A stretch of 64,000 nucleotides of DNA from Varroa destructor (GCF_002443255.2 NW_019211457.1:65140-129139); one strand, 5' to 3'. Counted from the first letter of the stretch, positions 11,925-25,456 are shown. Numbers and translations are program-made. Notes: generated by a model from the sequence alone, not told the origin.

Positions 11925-14900
11925 GACAGATTGGTGAAGTTTTACCAAAACGCTCCCCGCCAGCCGTGTTCCAGTACTCCGGCGTTCCCCCGTCTCTACC
12001 GGACTTCGATATAGCAGCAGTAATACTTCTAAAAGCTCGAAGCGCTTTTCATTGTTGAGTCACGATTTGGCTGTACGCGCATTCAGCTTCCGAGTCGTAC
12101 CGTGAAACGCTCAAATGAAACACCATATGTAAAATCAAAGAGTAACTATAGGCGTTTGAATAGTACTAGGGATGGATACTTCGGGTTTCTAATAGAACAT
12201 GCACTTCCCTGAACAGCCATATCAAGTTAATGGGTTAATATACGTATAATTAATCAGTGCGACCTTTGCATTCGGTTGGACTCATGCATGATTTTAATAG
12301 TGTTAGGTGCTACATAAAACCATGTTCAATAAGACGATAGAGGGAGGAAGGGACTAGTAAGGCGGAATAGTTACCAAAATCGACTGCTTCATGCGTCGCT
12401 TGGTTCTTTTAGAATGGCTGCAGATCAGTTAACTAAAGGGCATGGTCTTGATAAATTGATTGGCTATGGTATGGCTAAACCGTTAATAACAAGGACAGAG
12501 CTCTAACGAAGCTCTGGGGCACCTACTATATCCCTGAAGCATATATCCATGTTAGGTGCGATCAGTGTAGCAATGTGACTGGAGCACTGCTGGAATGGCA
12601 AGTCCTGGGGTACGTCTAATAGTATTATCCCCTGCTACAGGAGCCACAGGTTTGCAGGACTCTGTCCTGTTTTTCGTAGTGCGGTACGGATACTAACTGA
12701 AAATTCCAGAAAGATAAAAAGGGAAAAGAAAAATAAAATAGAGTGGGGATAGATTGGGATACATAGCACACTGGAGGAATGCGCTATATAATCAAGGTAA
12801 CTACGACAGAAGCCTTAATTTACGAAAGAGCCGCAGAGAAATATGTTAATCAAGAGTCGTAGTGTCTCATTTCAGTTCGCTCGGATCTCTTTCAGTATAT
12901 GGGTAGAAGCCGGGATTTTACGTCTGGGGCGGCAGCAGCAAGGCACCGGCGCCGAACAGCCAATGGTAACGGCAACCTAGCCGATCGGGATCAGAGGCGC
13001 TAGGTGGTTATAACATTATTAAGACCAGATAAGACCCGCCGTTGCCTTTTTGGACACTAGCGACAAGCGGCATTGTGAGCGTGTCCCGTGTGCGCGATGC
13101 ACGGGTACGCCTGTAATCGGAGCAAAACTGGAGAATGTGCATTGTGTGTGTCTTTGTGGAACACCGTAAACTCGAATGTGTTTTATTACAACAGTGACCC
13201 GCGTTTGACTGCACTGGTGCGTTTGGCTAAGAAACTAGTCCACAAAACAGGGTGCGATGAAATTGGGTTGACGGGAAATGACGAACAGTGTCTGGATGAG
13301 CGGACATTGCCCCGCTCGGATGCAAGAAACATGCTCTAGGGGCGCCATTTACTGTTGTAGTTAACGGAAGCCATGAAGCCAGCCTTATAAGTTTTGCCGG
13401 GTCTCCTTTTGGCTTGGAGGCAATTTTTTGCTGAATACCGTGTATTATAAAAAAATTTACAGGTGGCAAGGCGTGTTTTACTGAGCATTTCCTGAAGATC
13501 CACATCTAACAAAATACATCCGACTATTCGGCTTACCTCAGGCATACATGTTATACGGGTGCTAGCAACCGTAAGATTCAAATTTATTAGAGAAATTCTA
13601 TAATAGGAAAATTTCTGGGTAATTCTGTAGAAAATTCAATAATATTAGACCTTATATATTAGGCTGTTTAATTGAATGGACCGTTTTTAGAAACGCGCTT
13701 CGCTGATAAGAAAAACTCTCGTTTCTCAAACAGAACGTAGTTTTTCATTCGGCTGGATCGTTAACGCGAGTTTAATATTAGTAGATAATTATGAAGTTTC
13801 TACTTTTAGCAATTAGTACATTGCTGTAATTCGTTGAAAGTTAGTCGAGCTATTAAGTTCAGCCGCCTTAGGTGAACGCGTAGCACGAGCTCGATGACAT
13901 GTACATAAAATAGAGAAATATTAATGCAAAGAAGTTAAGAAGGAGACTCGTGTCAAATCCTACGACTGACAAACTGGTCTACAGGTTCTAAGAAGCTTTC
14001 AAGTAAAGCGAACCTTGAATCCTGGGGTTTCTGTTGACTGACACTCATGGGCCAGTGGGCTAGCAATCAACAGTACACAATGCGACTATCAATGACAACG
14101 CGAAACTATACTGAATTGGCTGGAATTAAGGCCATAATCTAGGACTCTAATGCTAAGCATCAACTAATAGTGACAATCATTGTGACCATCGCTCTGCATT
14201 CATGTAAGACATTATAAGTCTCCATTGATTAACGGGGCAGATCAATGATCTACATTTATTTGCACAAATGAACGTATATACTAAGTGTGCAACCATTTTT
14301 TTATGAATTAATGTTTAAACAGTATGATTTCATATGAAACGGCCTAATACAAAATGCCATAAAGGTCCACATAATTTCATAAAGCCTTTATTTGTTAATA
14401 AAGTGATATAAGTATTTTTGCTTGTTTGACACATGGGCAAATAGCGACTAACAGAGACATTTGGTGCAAGATAATAATAAGTGATTTAGTTACAGTACAA
14501 ACTGATGGCTCCTGCTGTCGGAAAACCGTCTGCGTAGATCGGGTTTCGGTCAGATGTAACCGAGTGGAAGGCGAATATAGAGAAATCAGTATACGAAAAA
14601 GATCTATCTACTATTTTTTTTATAACACATGCTTCCATTATATCATTTTTTAATGTTATAGTCTTTCAAACTCAAAATTGTTATTCTATTATAACAAAAA
14701 GAGAAGGAACGCTAATTTCATTTTTTTTTTTGTAAATCTGACTTCTAACAATATACACTGACTGTGAAATCCATTGACATAATGGCATTAATAGTAATTA
14801 TTAAGCAATGTGTCATAAAAAAAATATTCATAAAACGATGTGTCCTCGCGTAAGTTCGTAAGCAGCGTTGATGTGATCCATCCTGTTAGGCATTACTTCT

Positions 14901-16314
14901 GTATGAAGTTACCCCCTTCAAGTAATCGCACCCAAAGGGAGCATCACTGTACCACAGATATTGAGCTACATAAAAAAGCTGACTAATATCCATGACCTTT
15001 TTCGTCAAGAAGATGAAAATAATAAGTAATAAAATGCTGATGGTAAACTTATTTTACGGATAGAGAACTAAATAAAATAGAGTCGTGTGTAAGCAATAAA
15101 TCCCTTTATTGTACCTAGCGGCCTGCAGATGCCTAAAATGTAACAACCATGACTATTTTCCTTCCCCTAGTCTGTGTGAGCAAGTGAGTCAGATGAACGT
15201 CGTCCAGGGACGGGAAAAATACCTCGCGAGTTTGCGATGTCGGCGATATGAAATGGGAGAAATGGAGGGAGCTCCAAAAACGCAGCCCAACCAGCCGATC
15301 CTAGAAGCCTTCGCAAAGTGTTTCGGCCTTTGCAAAAGCCTCGATGCAGAAAGGCCCAGAGAATACCGTCTGCATTGTCAATGATAATCGCAACGAAGTT
15401 CTAAAGACATTGCTGTACATCGTAAATCGACTACTACGAAGCGGGGAGGCAAATATGTCCCGACTGCCCCGGTAGAGGAACCCCTCAAACGAGCTCTAAC
15501 TAAGGATCGCTGAAATTAGAGAACAGGGGCAAACCGAAGCGTTTTCTCGTAGGGTAATGACAAATGACTGTCACTATCATATAAGAACACAGATGTTGTG
15601 CAAAGAGTAATCGAGGTTATACAGTCTCATTGTTTGCACGTGATTATCGATTGAATTGAGTAAATAAGGTAAAAGGCATAAGCCACTCATAAAAAATGTG
15701 GCAATTTTGTGCGAACTACCTTGAGAAATATATTACAGTATGCGACTTTTGCTTCGCAGACAAGCGATTGTCAGCAATAATATTAGTAGAATTTATATGA
15801 CGGAATTCAGGCGTGGTCCTCCGGATGATGAACTCGTCGTATATTGTTTTTATATTATTTCTAGCGGTTTGAATCTTACCGATCTAACAAAATTTTTCAA
15901 ATTTTACATACCATTTTACTGCGCTAACAAGGCTTTGTCGCTCAGACTGTTGGCTTTCTTTAGCCCAAACCGAAATATATCTGTGTACGCATGGTATATA
16001 TATGGAAAAAACATCTATATCATGTTGTTATTACTATAATTAGTCGTTTCCTAAAGCTTAGGAATGACTTGTACTCAGGTAAAAGAAAAAGTTTACGAAC
16101 TAGGTCTCCGTACGATTTTTATTAAACGAGGAAAACGTGGTTTGTGTCACACGCCGAAGATACATCGATGGCTTGGATATGTTATTGTATTGTAGTGAGC
16201 TACTCCAACTAGTTATTATTCTCGCTAGACCACTGCAGCAAATCTTCGCTTGTTCGCCCTAAGTACACGACTAGCACACTTCAACGAAAATATATTCAGA
16301 GATTGTGCAAGTTT

Positions 16315-16317
<3 letters not shown>
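11925..16317. other. non-coding stretch with one weak kelch-like patch
   Basis: Mostly featureless. On the minus strand, 13505-13227 reads FFIIHG followed about 22 residues later by SWLPLTTTVNGAPR, resembling the kelch W.PL......PR turn, and 13214-13008 ends in GGSYLVLIML. That is suggestive of another relic but too degenerate to call. A 7-base hairpin lies at 12496-12516. The plus ORF at 15740-16039 is hydrophobic and unrecognised. Confidence 0.25.

Positions 16318-16372
<55 letters not shown>
16318..16372. repeat. (TA)27 microsatellite
   Basis: Pure TA tract of about 55 bases; self-complementary and able to extrude as a cruciform. Confidence 0.97.
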
Positions 16373-16376
<4 letters not shown>

Positions 16377-19300
16377 GGTCGAATAACGCATGGCAATAAC
16401 ATGCTTCTCCAATTAACCAGTCGGGAAGATACCCTGGCGGGAATATCAGTCACACTGCTTGCGGCCGCGTGAGCATAGCAGCATAATCATCTAATGAACA
16501 CACAATGCTGTGCGTGACATCTTGCGAGCCCCCAGCTTAACTGAAACCTTAGTAAAGTGGAATTGTTGCCAGTCGAGGACAAACCCAGAGTTTACTGCAG
16601 ATCTTCACCCACCTGATAACTCTAGGTTCTCTTCTCCAAGAGATTCCTGTGCCTCTTGTAAGGGTAGTCCTGTACGGAGCGGTGACTGGCAGACAAATCT
16701 CACGGACTTTTTCGCAGATGGGACAAATTCATATACCAGCTGATGATCGCAGGCAATGATAGTTACTGGAGTTGGACGTGGTAGCAATAGCAGCCGTTTG
16801 CCGAATCGGCCCTGTCTGAAAACGTTCCGCGTGATCTAGTCGTGTGTTGCTTGTCTTCCATGACCTTCTGATGAACTTTCTATTCGCTTGATGCCGAATT
16901 CGATGAGGCCAGACCGCTGAAGAAGACTGCTTTGGGTCTACATACTAGCACAAGCTTAGAACAGAATAAGAGGGGCAGGAGAGGTGGGAGCGAGGACAAA
17001 CTGGGACAACCACTGCCTATCGCGTTGGTACCAGCAGACATGAATTGCTCAAAGAGCTACCGTAGTGTGTCTAGCAAGAAAAGACGAAGAGATTAGAGTG
17101 GGAAGCAACAATAACGACGAGTCAAAAAACTATGGAACATCGGCATATCAAGGAGGGTTAATTGCGACTACCAAAGGAGCTAACTTCAAAGGACAAACGA
17201 GGAGTCCGGTTATAGCTTGTGGACGGAAGAAGAAAACGAGTGATACGCCGCTGGTACTGGTGATTTTCATTGGGGTTTTGCTTCTAGATGAGGCATGGTA
17301 TATAGAGCGCGTAACGGTATGTGGTCTACGAGAAGATCCATTGTACGCAGTAAGATTAATCGATGACACTACGAAACCCAATACGTGTTTACGCGAGAAT
17401 ATGACTTCTACCACACCACTTCAACGCTATAATTTTCACATAACGTTGACATATTACCGAACTGTCTCGTGTTAAGATAATTAAAAACCCGGAAGCAGAT
17501 GCAACAGTAATTCCTTGTAAGGTCATACAGAAGACAAAAACATACTGCGGAGAGAAATAATTAAGAGTTGCAGCGTTTTCAAAAACTGGCAGCGATAAAC
17601 AAAAAACTCCAATAGGATGTTTGATGTTTGACTTGGGCGGACAGCGCTGATTTGGTTGTTGATAGGAGTCAGGCTGTTCTCAAACTATCGGCGACATCTT
17701 GTAGCCGGGTGCGATGCAAACACTGCGAAGATGCTCAGATGATCAACCGCTCCTGAATTCTCGTTTTGGGGTGTTAAAAAATAGTTTCCTTCCATGTTGA
17801 TTATAAACGTTTGCTAAACAAAAATGTGAAGTACTTTCAACCCGCAATATTTTCATCCTGGTTTCACAATATCAATGATTTCTCGCACTGTTATATTGAC
17901 CTTACACGCCATTGTGAACACTCAATCAAATGCATTAGAAGGTGGCATGAAGTGTGGAAGTTTTGTGATATCTTTAAAGTTTAGATCAAATACTGTGCGC
18001 AAATGCTTAGTCCGAAGAATATGACTCGTGAAGGCTATGGACCGTAAATTTTAATTTCGTCCATGAGAAAACAATCTATTTCCTATAGCAATGAGCGAAG
18101 CATGTATCGTTCCCATCGTAATTACACTGGTTGGAACAGATACGTTATTGATTTTCGTTAAATTTCGAAAATAATCAGCAAGCGGAAAAATTCTAGTCGA
18201 GATCTTTCATTATTTATACACATTTTAATGGTGGCCAAACGCCAGCGTGGGCAGAATCGCTGGTAACACTATTGTCTGCAGTGGATGATTGTCATCATTT
18301 TAAACTGCAATACCGATACTATCTCTCCTTACCAAGTAAACGACATCATTTGATAGTTTGTGATGAATATCGTGATTACCGCTTTTGAATCATAACAGAT
18401 AGCGTCCACTATGAGATTTCGAAAATAATTCGTGCACTTTAGGATATCAAAGTTCTGTGCATTTAAGTGTCGTATTGAAACGCGTACGTCCAGCTTCCTC
18501 GAATACTCTGTCTAACACAAACTTCGACTGGACGAGAGAAGTTTGCGTTTACAAATAAGAAGTTATTAGCCAACGACTCTTATTATAAGTCGTCCAAGAA
18601 TTATATACATGAACGGCCAGAATTGAAGGCGGTAACCTCTTAAACTACTCATTTTTTAATCCGCTTTCTTTCGTCTTCGTACATCCGAACTCTGTATCTG
18701 TTTAGTTGTTACAAAAATCCTGACATTTATCTCCATATAATATAACCGTAGTTCACACCTGCGCGTGTTTAGACCGCATAGGGCCACTTTGGGAACCCAA
18801 TAAGTTCCTCAAAATTACAAGAAGAGTACGGCCAACCAGTTCGCTGCTTTATGCGAACCTTACATTCTCTCCTTGATTATATAAAAGTATGGCTCCACAC
18901 CTAAATGTTGATGAGCCCCTGCGTTGTCCCTTGTCAGTCCGAAAGTGTGTCCAACGCTCTTGTATCCTCGTGTTCTATGACGGCCTTACCGGATCTGTCT
19001 GGTTCACCCATTGTCGTCATAAGCAAATTGTACTAATGGCGACTGCAATAAAAGGGGCACAGTCACTGGAACAAAGCGCTATAACCTATCGATTAAGAAC
19101 TCGCCGTCACTCTATACAGCAGCAGCTGCATGATACGGTGCCGTCGTCCGTGACGGACTCGTTGTCGCCAATGCTTCTTGGCGTTACCGTCAGGGAGGAA
19201 AAAAACCCGATTCTTGTAGCGGTACGCGCCATCCATTTTTTTTTTTTTGCCAACTAACGCTTATCATAGATGGCGCTGCTGTACTTTCTGATCGCTAGAG

Positions 19301-20995
19301 AGAGAGAGTTCGCTGTGTCGCAGGAGTGAGTGGCGAAAGAGGTTTCGAAGTAAATTGATTTTTAGTCTGAAAGCCGTCTTTTTTCAGGAAGATAATAGCC
19401 GAATAAATAACAGACTGCAATGTCTTACTTTTTTGGTAAGTGCAATAATAATAGTAATCATGATAACAATAATACTAACGGTAACTATATCAACGGGCGA
19501 TATTAATCGAGATATAAGCAGGAGCTTAATTATAGTCTGAGATGTGCGAGTTTGAATATCTCATAAGGTACCGTGAGACTTAAAAGCTAACCCTAATCCG
19601 CCTGAAAAGTTTCGCGACAAGGAGCTCCAGGGCAACAGATATCGTATGTGTACAAACATTCATGTATGGTCCACATGAAGCTCGGTAGAATTGCATGAGC
19701 AAGATACTCATTTTTTTTTGTACACGGGAAGACAAAATCAGGCCGCTACTATCATCAGGACAGATGTCTGCAGTTAGTAGAATTACTTCCAAAGCAGCAA
19801 CTGCTTCAATTGTTACTCTGCAAGCACACACTTTACGAAACTGTCAACTCTAGCTATAGACAAGGCGATCGAATTGCCGACCGGATTTACGGAACGCTTG
19901 TTTTCGACGCAGGCTCGCGGCAAATGGAGAACTAAACATGCCGGTATTATGTGTCCGATCAATTCAGTATTTGTCCAGAAATGTTACTGCAATTGGATTC
20001 CTAGATAGGCGATGTGCGACAAATCAATGAACGAATAACACCAGATAACGTAGGCTATCTTCGTAAAGAACGTGCAGGTCACAGAAAGCGAGGATTATTT
20101 CAGTTACTACTAACTACCGAAATGTAAGGACTGGCGGAAACTAGTTCTGCTATCCGAATTAAGCTGGAACGTCCTCTGGAAAGAAAAGGATCGCCTGACT
20201 GCGAAAAGAATGCATTAGCGAGACTGCGGCTAGAACTCAGAAGATCGAACGATTCGTTGAACGACCATGTAAAGCATGTAGAGTTTTTTTCATTACTCCA
20301 ACAGTATCTAGCGTAGAACGAGATTTGGGATTCGATTAAATTGATTATCAACTTCGAATACTAAAACGTTAGTAGATCTGACGAAAAAAACATATAGGAA
20401 AACGGCAGGTGTTTTGTCTAACTTGATCATGTGGAAGAGAACTGGCCGATAGCTGCTAGAGGAAACAAACGATACCTATAGTGTGTTGCTCCCTAGAGAA
20501 CGGAGTCAACCTATTTTGATTAGTACTTATGTTGTTTAAAAAAAAAAAATTAGTCAAAGTAGTTATAATCTCTACTGTAACCAGCGCCGCTTAAGGAGGA
20601 AGATAAGATATTCAGCCTAATCTGGTATCATCGTCTTGTTTATTCATCGTCCACAGCTCGCAGATTATCTCAGATACGCGCCTGTGTTACTTCTCACGTC
20701 CACATAGTTACATACATATCATGCGTTTATTCGACTGTCTATTTTCCAGTATCGCTGTGAATAAATGACGTCTGCTACGTCATTGCTGCTCTGAAAAGCT
20801 GGTGACTCAATCTCTGTCCGCGCCTGATTTCAAATTTAAACCATTTCATCACTGACTCTCGTTACATTTAGTGGGCCAACACTTTACTGCACCATCAGTA
20901 GAGTCCGCCTGCCAAAGCCTCCGGCTCCTGCTTAGCTTTCTTTTTCCGGTTTAGCATTTTAGTCAGCCTAGAGAACTGGGCCCGCTTTTTTTTTT
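16373..20995. other. non-coding stretch, two unassigned open frames
   Basis: Two longer plus-strand frames occur: 17065-17475 (136 codons, GTG start, one hydrophobic segment) and 18889-19257 (122 codons, ATG start, ending in a phenylalanine run encoded by T13). Neither resembles a family I know, and the first overlaps an 88-codon frame on the other strand. A T13 run (19236-19248) and an AG tract (about 19297-19308) are present. Confidence 0.3.
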
Positions 20996-21262
20996 TCATT
21001 GGAAGGGGGATTTTTTAGATTGTATCATGCCACAAATGACGATGAAGTACGATCCCTGGTTTTGTGAGCCTTTATAGTAACTGAAAAAGGCGTACACAGC
21101 GCATTGACTCCAATCGTAAAAACACATACACATCAGGTGTCTTTCAGAAAACGAACATAAAAGAAAATATGAAAAGACCCCCAAATTCCTTAATAAAGGA
21201 AATATGTCAAATACATTGCTTATGAGACGAAAGGGAAAAACCCTGTTCAGCAATAATATCAC
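20996..21262 (-). pseudogene. kelch-repeat relic, minus strand
   Basis: An 88-codon minus frame has W51 and FIVICGMIQS at residues 73-82. The run IVICG matches the kelch strand YVIGG, with one glycine replaced by cysteine, and the interval from W51 to C77/G78 is exactly the canonical 26/27 residues. A YD pair sits two residues before the tryptophan instead of the usual seven. It is one repeat, isolated and without BTB or BACK neighbours, so a chance fit cannot be excluded. The call is by motif spacing only. Confidence 0.25.
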
Positions 21263-21318
21263 GAGCGGAGTCCGTTATACGGTGTTCAGTTTGTCGTTGC
21301 ATTCGTCAAGAGGGCCTG

Positions 21319-21636
21319 ATGAATTTGGGATTACAGTGGGAGTATTCGAGCATCAAATACACCTGTAGGCCCATGTTAGACGACGCTGAAACCAACAATT
21401 GGTTCACCTATTTCACCTCTAAGGCTTCTTGGCCCGGGAATTTCCACTTTTTGCCAAAAAAAAAAAACACAGCAGCAACCAGCCGAACTGAGCGATGCTG
21501 TAAGCTTATCCAAAGGGTACGACCACCTCTCTTTGCCCCTTGCCTACTTATGACCACCTGCTGCTTGACAGTCGAATGTCGCAGAAAAGTAAGGTGTCCA
21601 ATTTTGTGTCGAGAACAAAAAGAGATTTCCTTTTGA
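21319..21636 (+). pseudogene. kelch-repeat relic, plus strand
   Basis: A 105-codon frame with an ATG start reads DDAETNNW at residues 21-28, very close to the kelch hallmark YDPETNTW. The residue at +10, where kelch repeats have arginine, is tryptophan, consistent with one base change. No glycine doublet is visible upstream, and an A-rich run breaks the likely continuation (residues 47-50). It lies tail-to-tail with the minus-strand relic just upstream. Only one half-repeat is recognisable and the rest of the frame is unlike any family I know. Confidence 0.25.
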
Positions 21637-23206
21637 GCCTCACATATGTATGTATGTGTATAAGGAGACGCGTTTCCTACAAGCTACAAAAGCAAAAATA
21701 GCAATTCGTACCTGCTGAAGGAAATACCTAGAGCCTAATGATAATTTTTAGAAAAAGGAATTTGAAAAAAGCAGGTGTCTGTAGTGGTTGTTACCGGTAG
21801 CAAATATTTGTTATAATTTTTTTAGTAGTTCCTATTATATGGAATTGACCCATGTTATTGCAGTCCATATGATAAAAATGGAAACTTACCATCCTTTGAA
21901 CCAGGTCACATTATGATTTACAAGAGAGAGGCATAAAAAACATACTGTGAAAATGTATGGGACATGAAAAACCTTAAAATATTCAGTCCAGCATACGACG
22001 AAGGGTAATAATAAAGGGAGACGTATACCCCATATCGACCCTATCGATCATTGTTCTTAGAATCAAACCTTCCCGACTGTCTCCTTTCCTTGATAGGGTA
22101 TCGTGCGCCGCTTCTTGTAGAGAATGTACTTCGCAGTAAACTAATGAAAAATTAGTAGGGCATCAGTTGAATAGACTGAGCGTTCGCAAGGGCTTATATA
22201 CAAATATATATGTGTTTTTTGTTAGTATTGAATACAACATTGTCCAGTATTTTTACTATCGCATCACTGTACCCCCTGATATTGATCTCGTTGGCTGTTG
22301 AGTATCAGTTACACAACCGTTGAAATTTCTTTAAACAAATTCAATATTCTAAAGCGCTCATTGCTCACAACCTGAAAGATGTGAACCGGAGGAACCCTTT
22401 TTCTTTACTTCTGAAACGTCCTGCCTCATTATTCTTCCGGTTCATGGAACCGAAAATAATAATATTATCAACAAAATGTAGACTTTATTGTTGTGCAGGA
22501 AAGCGATCCATGATAAAAACATTTTCAGCAATTGAGCAATAAAGCAATTGAGAACAATCAACTGCTCATAACCTCTGAGTGATCATTAATTAGTACGGTG
22601 ATTAAACGATCATTAGGACTATATTTAATGAAGCGACCCTGAACAAATCACTAACACCATCACAACAGGGTGTGTTGAGTAAATCTGAAGGCTAACCGGC
22701 ATCTTCGCCCCTGAAATGATTCTCTAATGCGAATTTTATGCTACGATGAATGTTCGTTGAAGACGTATAGCGGCCACCAGAAGACAAATTGATAAAGCAC
22801 GCTTTTATCGCATTTGGCCTCGGGACAGCTCAATCACTTTCGCGAACTCCTAATAAATGATTAGCAAAAGTTCGTTCATTTCGCATTTACCCCTAATCTT
22901 TATCAGTCCTATCAGTATATTAGGACTCTTGCGGCAGTCGTATGAGCAGTCAAAATACAGAGTGATGCAAAAGTCTGTTTCCAGTTTGAAAAATTTTTGC
23001 TTTATGTGTGCCTTTTTGTACAGCGTCTACCTGAGATATGCTATTACGACCGCCGAGCGAACGAAGAAGTAGTGGACATCGCCGGGGGCGTTGGTAGCGG
23101 GAAGATTCCTTGAACATTTGCTCCTGGCCACAGAACCCAAAGGGACTTAAACGAATTTATGATTGCTATTTACTTGGTTGCACAGTGGATTACGGTGGAG
23201 CTGATG

Positions 23207-23254
23207 TGCAAACCTGCTTTTTCTAGAAAAAAAGAAAGGAAGAGCAGGTTTGCA
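23207..23254. repeat. inverted repeat, 12-bp perfect arms
   Basis: Arms 23207-23218 and 23243-23254 (TGCAAACCTGCT and its complement) enclose a 24-base A-rich loop. Confidence 0.9.
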
Positions 23255-23345
23255 GGCAGGTACTTACTTGAGCTTCACAGCACTTCCGTGTGACAGGAGG
23301 CTCTACGTAGTATTACAGTATCGTCGCTGTATGACTGATTTCGTG

Positions 23346-23387
23346 GGAAGACCAATTATGTTCTACCTAGAACATAGTTGGTCTTTC
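23346..23387. repeat. near-perfect hairpin, 18-bp arms, 2-base loop
   Basis: Arms 23348-23365 and 23368-23385 pair over 18 positions with a single G:T, around the loop CC. Counting one more wobble and one more pair it extends to 23346-23387. Far beyond what random sequence gives. Confidence 0.95.
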
Positions 23388-24066
23388 TACCTACAAAGTT
23401 AAATCTCGATCAAGATTCACCGTCGCCATTATTTACTGTAGTTATATGCTAATAAATTAGCAACTATCCTACGAAATGCGGCCATTAGTTTTCGACAACG
23501 TGAATTGCGAGCTCCTTTCATGAATGTGTGTTAGCGCTAAAAACTTCTTGACCAAAACGGTGATTTTAAAAAAATGCAATATTTCCATTTTTGCTGCAAC
23601 TCAATGAAGCAGAACTTTATAGGATTATAGCAGTATCGTTAGCAAAAACACACGACGTCATGTTAAGTTTGATATTTCTGGAAAAAAACGATCAGAAACA
23701 TGGAGAAAAACACATTCAAAAATCATTTCAGACAATTCACTTATTTTCACACTACTAAATATGTGTGGGCTTAACTTAAGTGAGGGCTCACGGCATCGAT
23801 GGCAATGCTGAAGGCCACTTAGTAAAAAGAAAATTTGTTATGTAGATAACAGACCTGAGGAAAATTGTCACCGGAGCAACGCTAAATATTACGGATGGAT
23901 GGTAAAAGCCGATTAAAGCAAACAACTTGATTAAAAGCCTTCTTATTAATTAATTAGCTGCCTCTAACAAGGTCCTAAATGTATTTTTTCTATACTTGAG
24001 TTCGTCTTTCAGTTTATAAATAAAAATCATTTAGCAGTTTACTTGAAATACTGTGTTGTCTTTTTC

Positions 24067-24200
24067 TATATATATATATATATATATACATATATATACA
24101 CATATATGTATATATATATATATACATATATGTATATATCTATATATATATATATATATAGATATATACATATATGTGTATATGTATATATATATGTGTA
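24067..24200. repeat. compound TA/CA/TG microsatellite with palindrome
   Basis: TA tracts interrupted by C and G at positions that mirror each other. The core 24124-24177 is a perfect 54-base palindrome (C24125/G24176, G24132/C24169, C24140/G24161), and pairing continues outward imperfectly to about 24118-24183. Open frames across it encode only Tyr/Ile runs. Confidence 0.95.
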
Positions 24201-24774
24201 CAATGATCTATGCATTCGTCTGGGAGAATCTCGGGAACCACTGCAGCTATTTTGGCTTGACCTGATAAACAGATGCTATAGGGTAGAGGTCTCGCCTCTA
24301 CGAAAATTAATCTTCGTTTCGACAAGGCAAATATATATTTTTAATATTATTCTAAATATCCTTACAAATTATAGTTATGAACTTTAAACTTACACGCTGA
24401 ATACCAAGCCCCTTACTTAACTGTAATAGTAATTCCAGGTATTGCTGGAACAGGCCAGTACCCAGCGACATCTATTAGCTAATTCCGTTCCCCAAAGACA
24501 ACCCCACCTCTGAGCACCGTTATCGAAAACACCTGGTAAAGCTTCTTTTCATTAGCTCGGTCTTGATACGTTTCAAGGGATCTCTCAGGAGGGTGCTGAG
24601 ATTGCTCTGATAAAAGCCGGCGTCCCCAAAACAATTGAAGTAAAGTAGTAACGACTCATTAAATAAGCGTATTTTTGTCTCTTTTAGAGTCCGTCAGAGC
24701 TATTTCCTTTGTGCGTGAATCGATCAGAGCCACTACACAAAGACCAGAGATTTCTGAAGATATCTAGGCAGAAA

Positions 24775-24777
<3 letters not shown>

Positions 24778-24826
<49 letters not shown>
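24778..24826. repeat. (TA)n microsatellite
   Basis: Pure TA tract of about 49 bases. Confidence 0.97.
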
Positions 24827-24829
<3 letters not shown>

Positions 24830-24994
24830 AGACACGCAAGAGGTTGCACCTGGCTAAATTAGGATATTTGTTTAGTTAGTTTATTTATATTTAAAATTTA
24901 TATTGAAATGAGATTCAGTATTATCTGATAATCCACGACCTAATAATTGGAATGCGCACTTCTCATTCACTAAAGCATGTAAGCAGTTGGTGCT

Positions 24995-25025
24995 ATTATT
25001 TATTTATTATTATTATTATTATTTT
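24995..25025. repeat. (TTA)n microsatellite
   Basis: Mixed TTTA and TTA units followed by a short T run. Confidence 0.9.
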
Positions 25026-25434
25026 TAGGGGAAAATAAGTGTGAGCTAAAATTCGTTTTTCCGCTTAAGCACCTCAAAAGAGGGAAGGCCTTTAAACATA
25101 TTAGCTACGTAACGAATATCGATCAGCAACAAAAATAGAAACATGTAGATGTAATTCTGTAACTTGTTTGTTTCATAGTAAAGATTTTCAAGGCTTCACA
25201 CTTCGCGCTGTTTCCACAATTACCTCGACGCGTCTAGCAGCGCTATTCAGAAGTAGATGTCAGTGCGTGTTGGAAAAGTTTTGCGCTTGTTTTGATTAAT
25301 AGGACGAGAACTATCGTCCTTTCTCAATTTCGTCCCGTCTTTATTTGCCACTTGTAAATATTGCTCTGCCTTTTCTCCCTGTCTGAGTGACTGGCTATTA
25401 GCGACATACATACAGTATTTGACACTCTTCCTAC

Positions 25435-25456
25435 ATATATATATATATATATATAT
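25435..25456. repeat. (AT)11 microsatellite
   Basis: Pure AT tract. Confidence 0.95.

Larger units (their letters stand above)
21637..24066. other. non-coding stretch containing two strong hairpins
   Basis: No coding signal seen. Two inverted repeats lie within 181 bases (23207-23254 and 23346-23387) and are listed separately. Confidence 0.4.

Noticed and set aside
12655..12674. CAGGAC-TCT-GTCCTG stem followed by T5 as a terminator
   Set aside because: Six-base arms are common by chance and nothing upstream suggests a Pol III or bacterial gene.
13227..13505. Minus-strand frame with SWLPLTTTVNGAPR as a kelch gene
   Set aside because: Only one turn fits and the following piece is in another frame; kept as a note in the interval entry, not as a gene.
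17065..17475. 136-codon plus frame as a membrane protein
   Set aside because: GTG start, one hydrophobic stretch only, overlapped by an 88-codon frame on the other strand, no family resemblance.
18889..19257. 122-codon ATG frame as a gene
   Set aside because: No homology recognised and it ends in a T-run-encoded Phe tract; a VFYDGLTGSVW string is kelch-like but off by one residue.
14941..22290. Shared GCATCACTGTACC at 14941 and 22261
   Set aside because: Thirteen-base matches are expected many times by chance in 64 kb.
24043..24387. 114- and 70-codon frames rich in Tyr/Ile
   Set aside because: They are translations of the TA/CA microsatellite, not genes.
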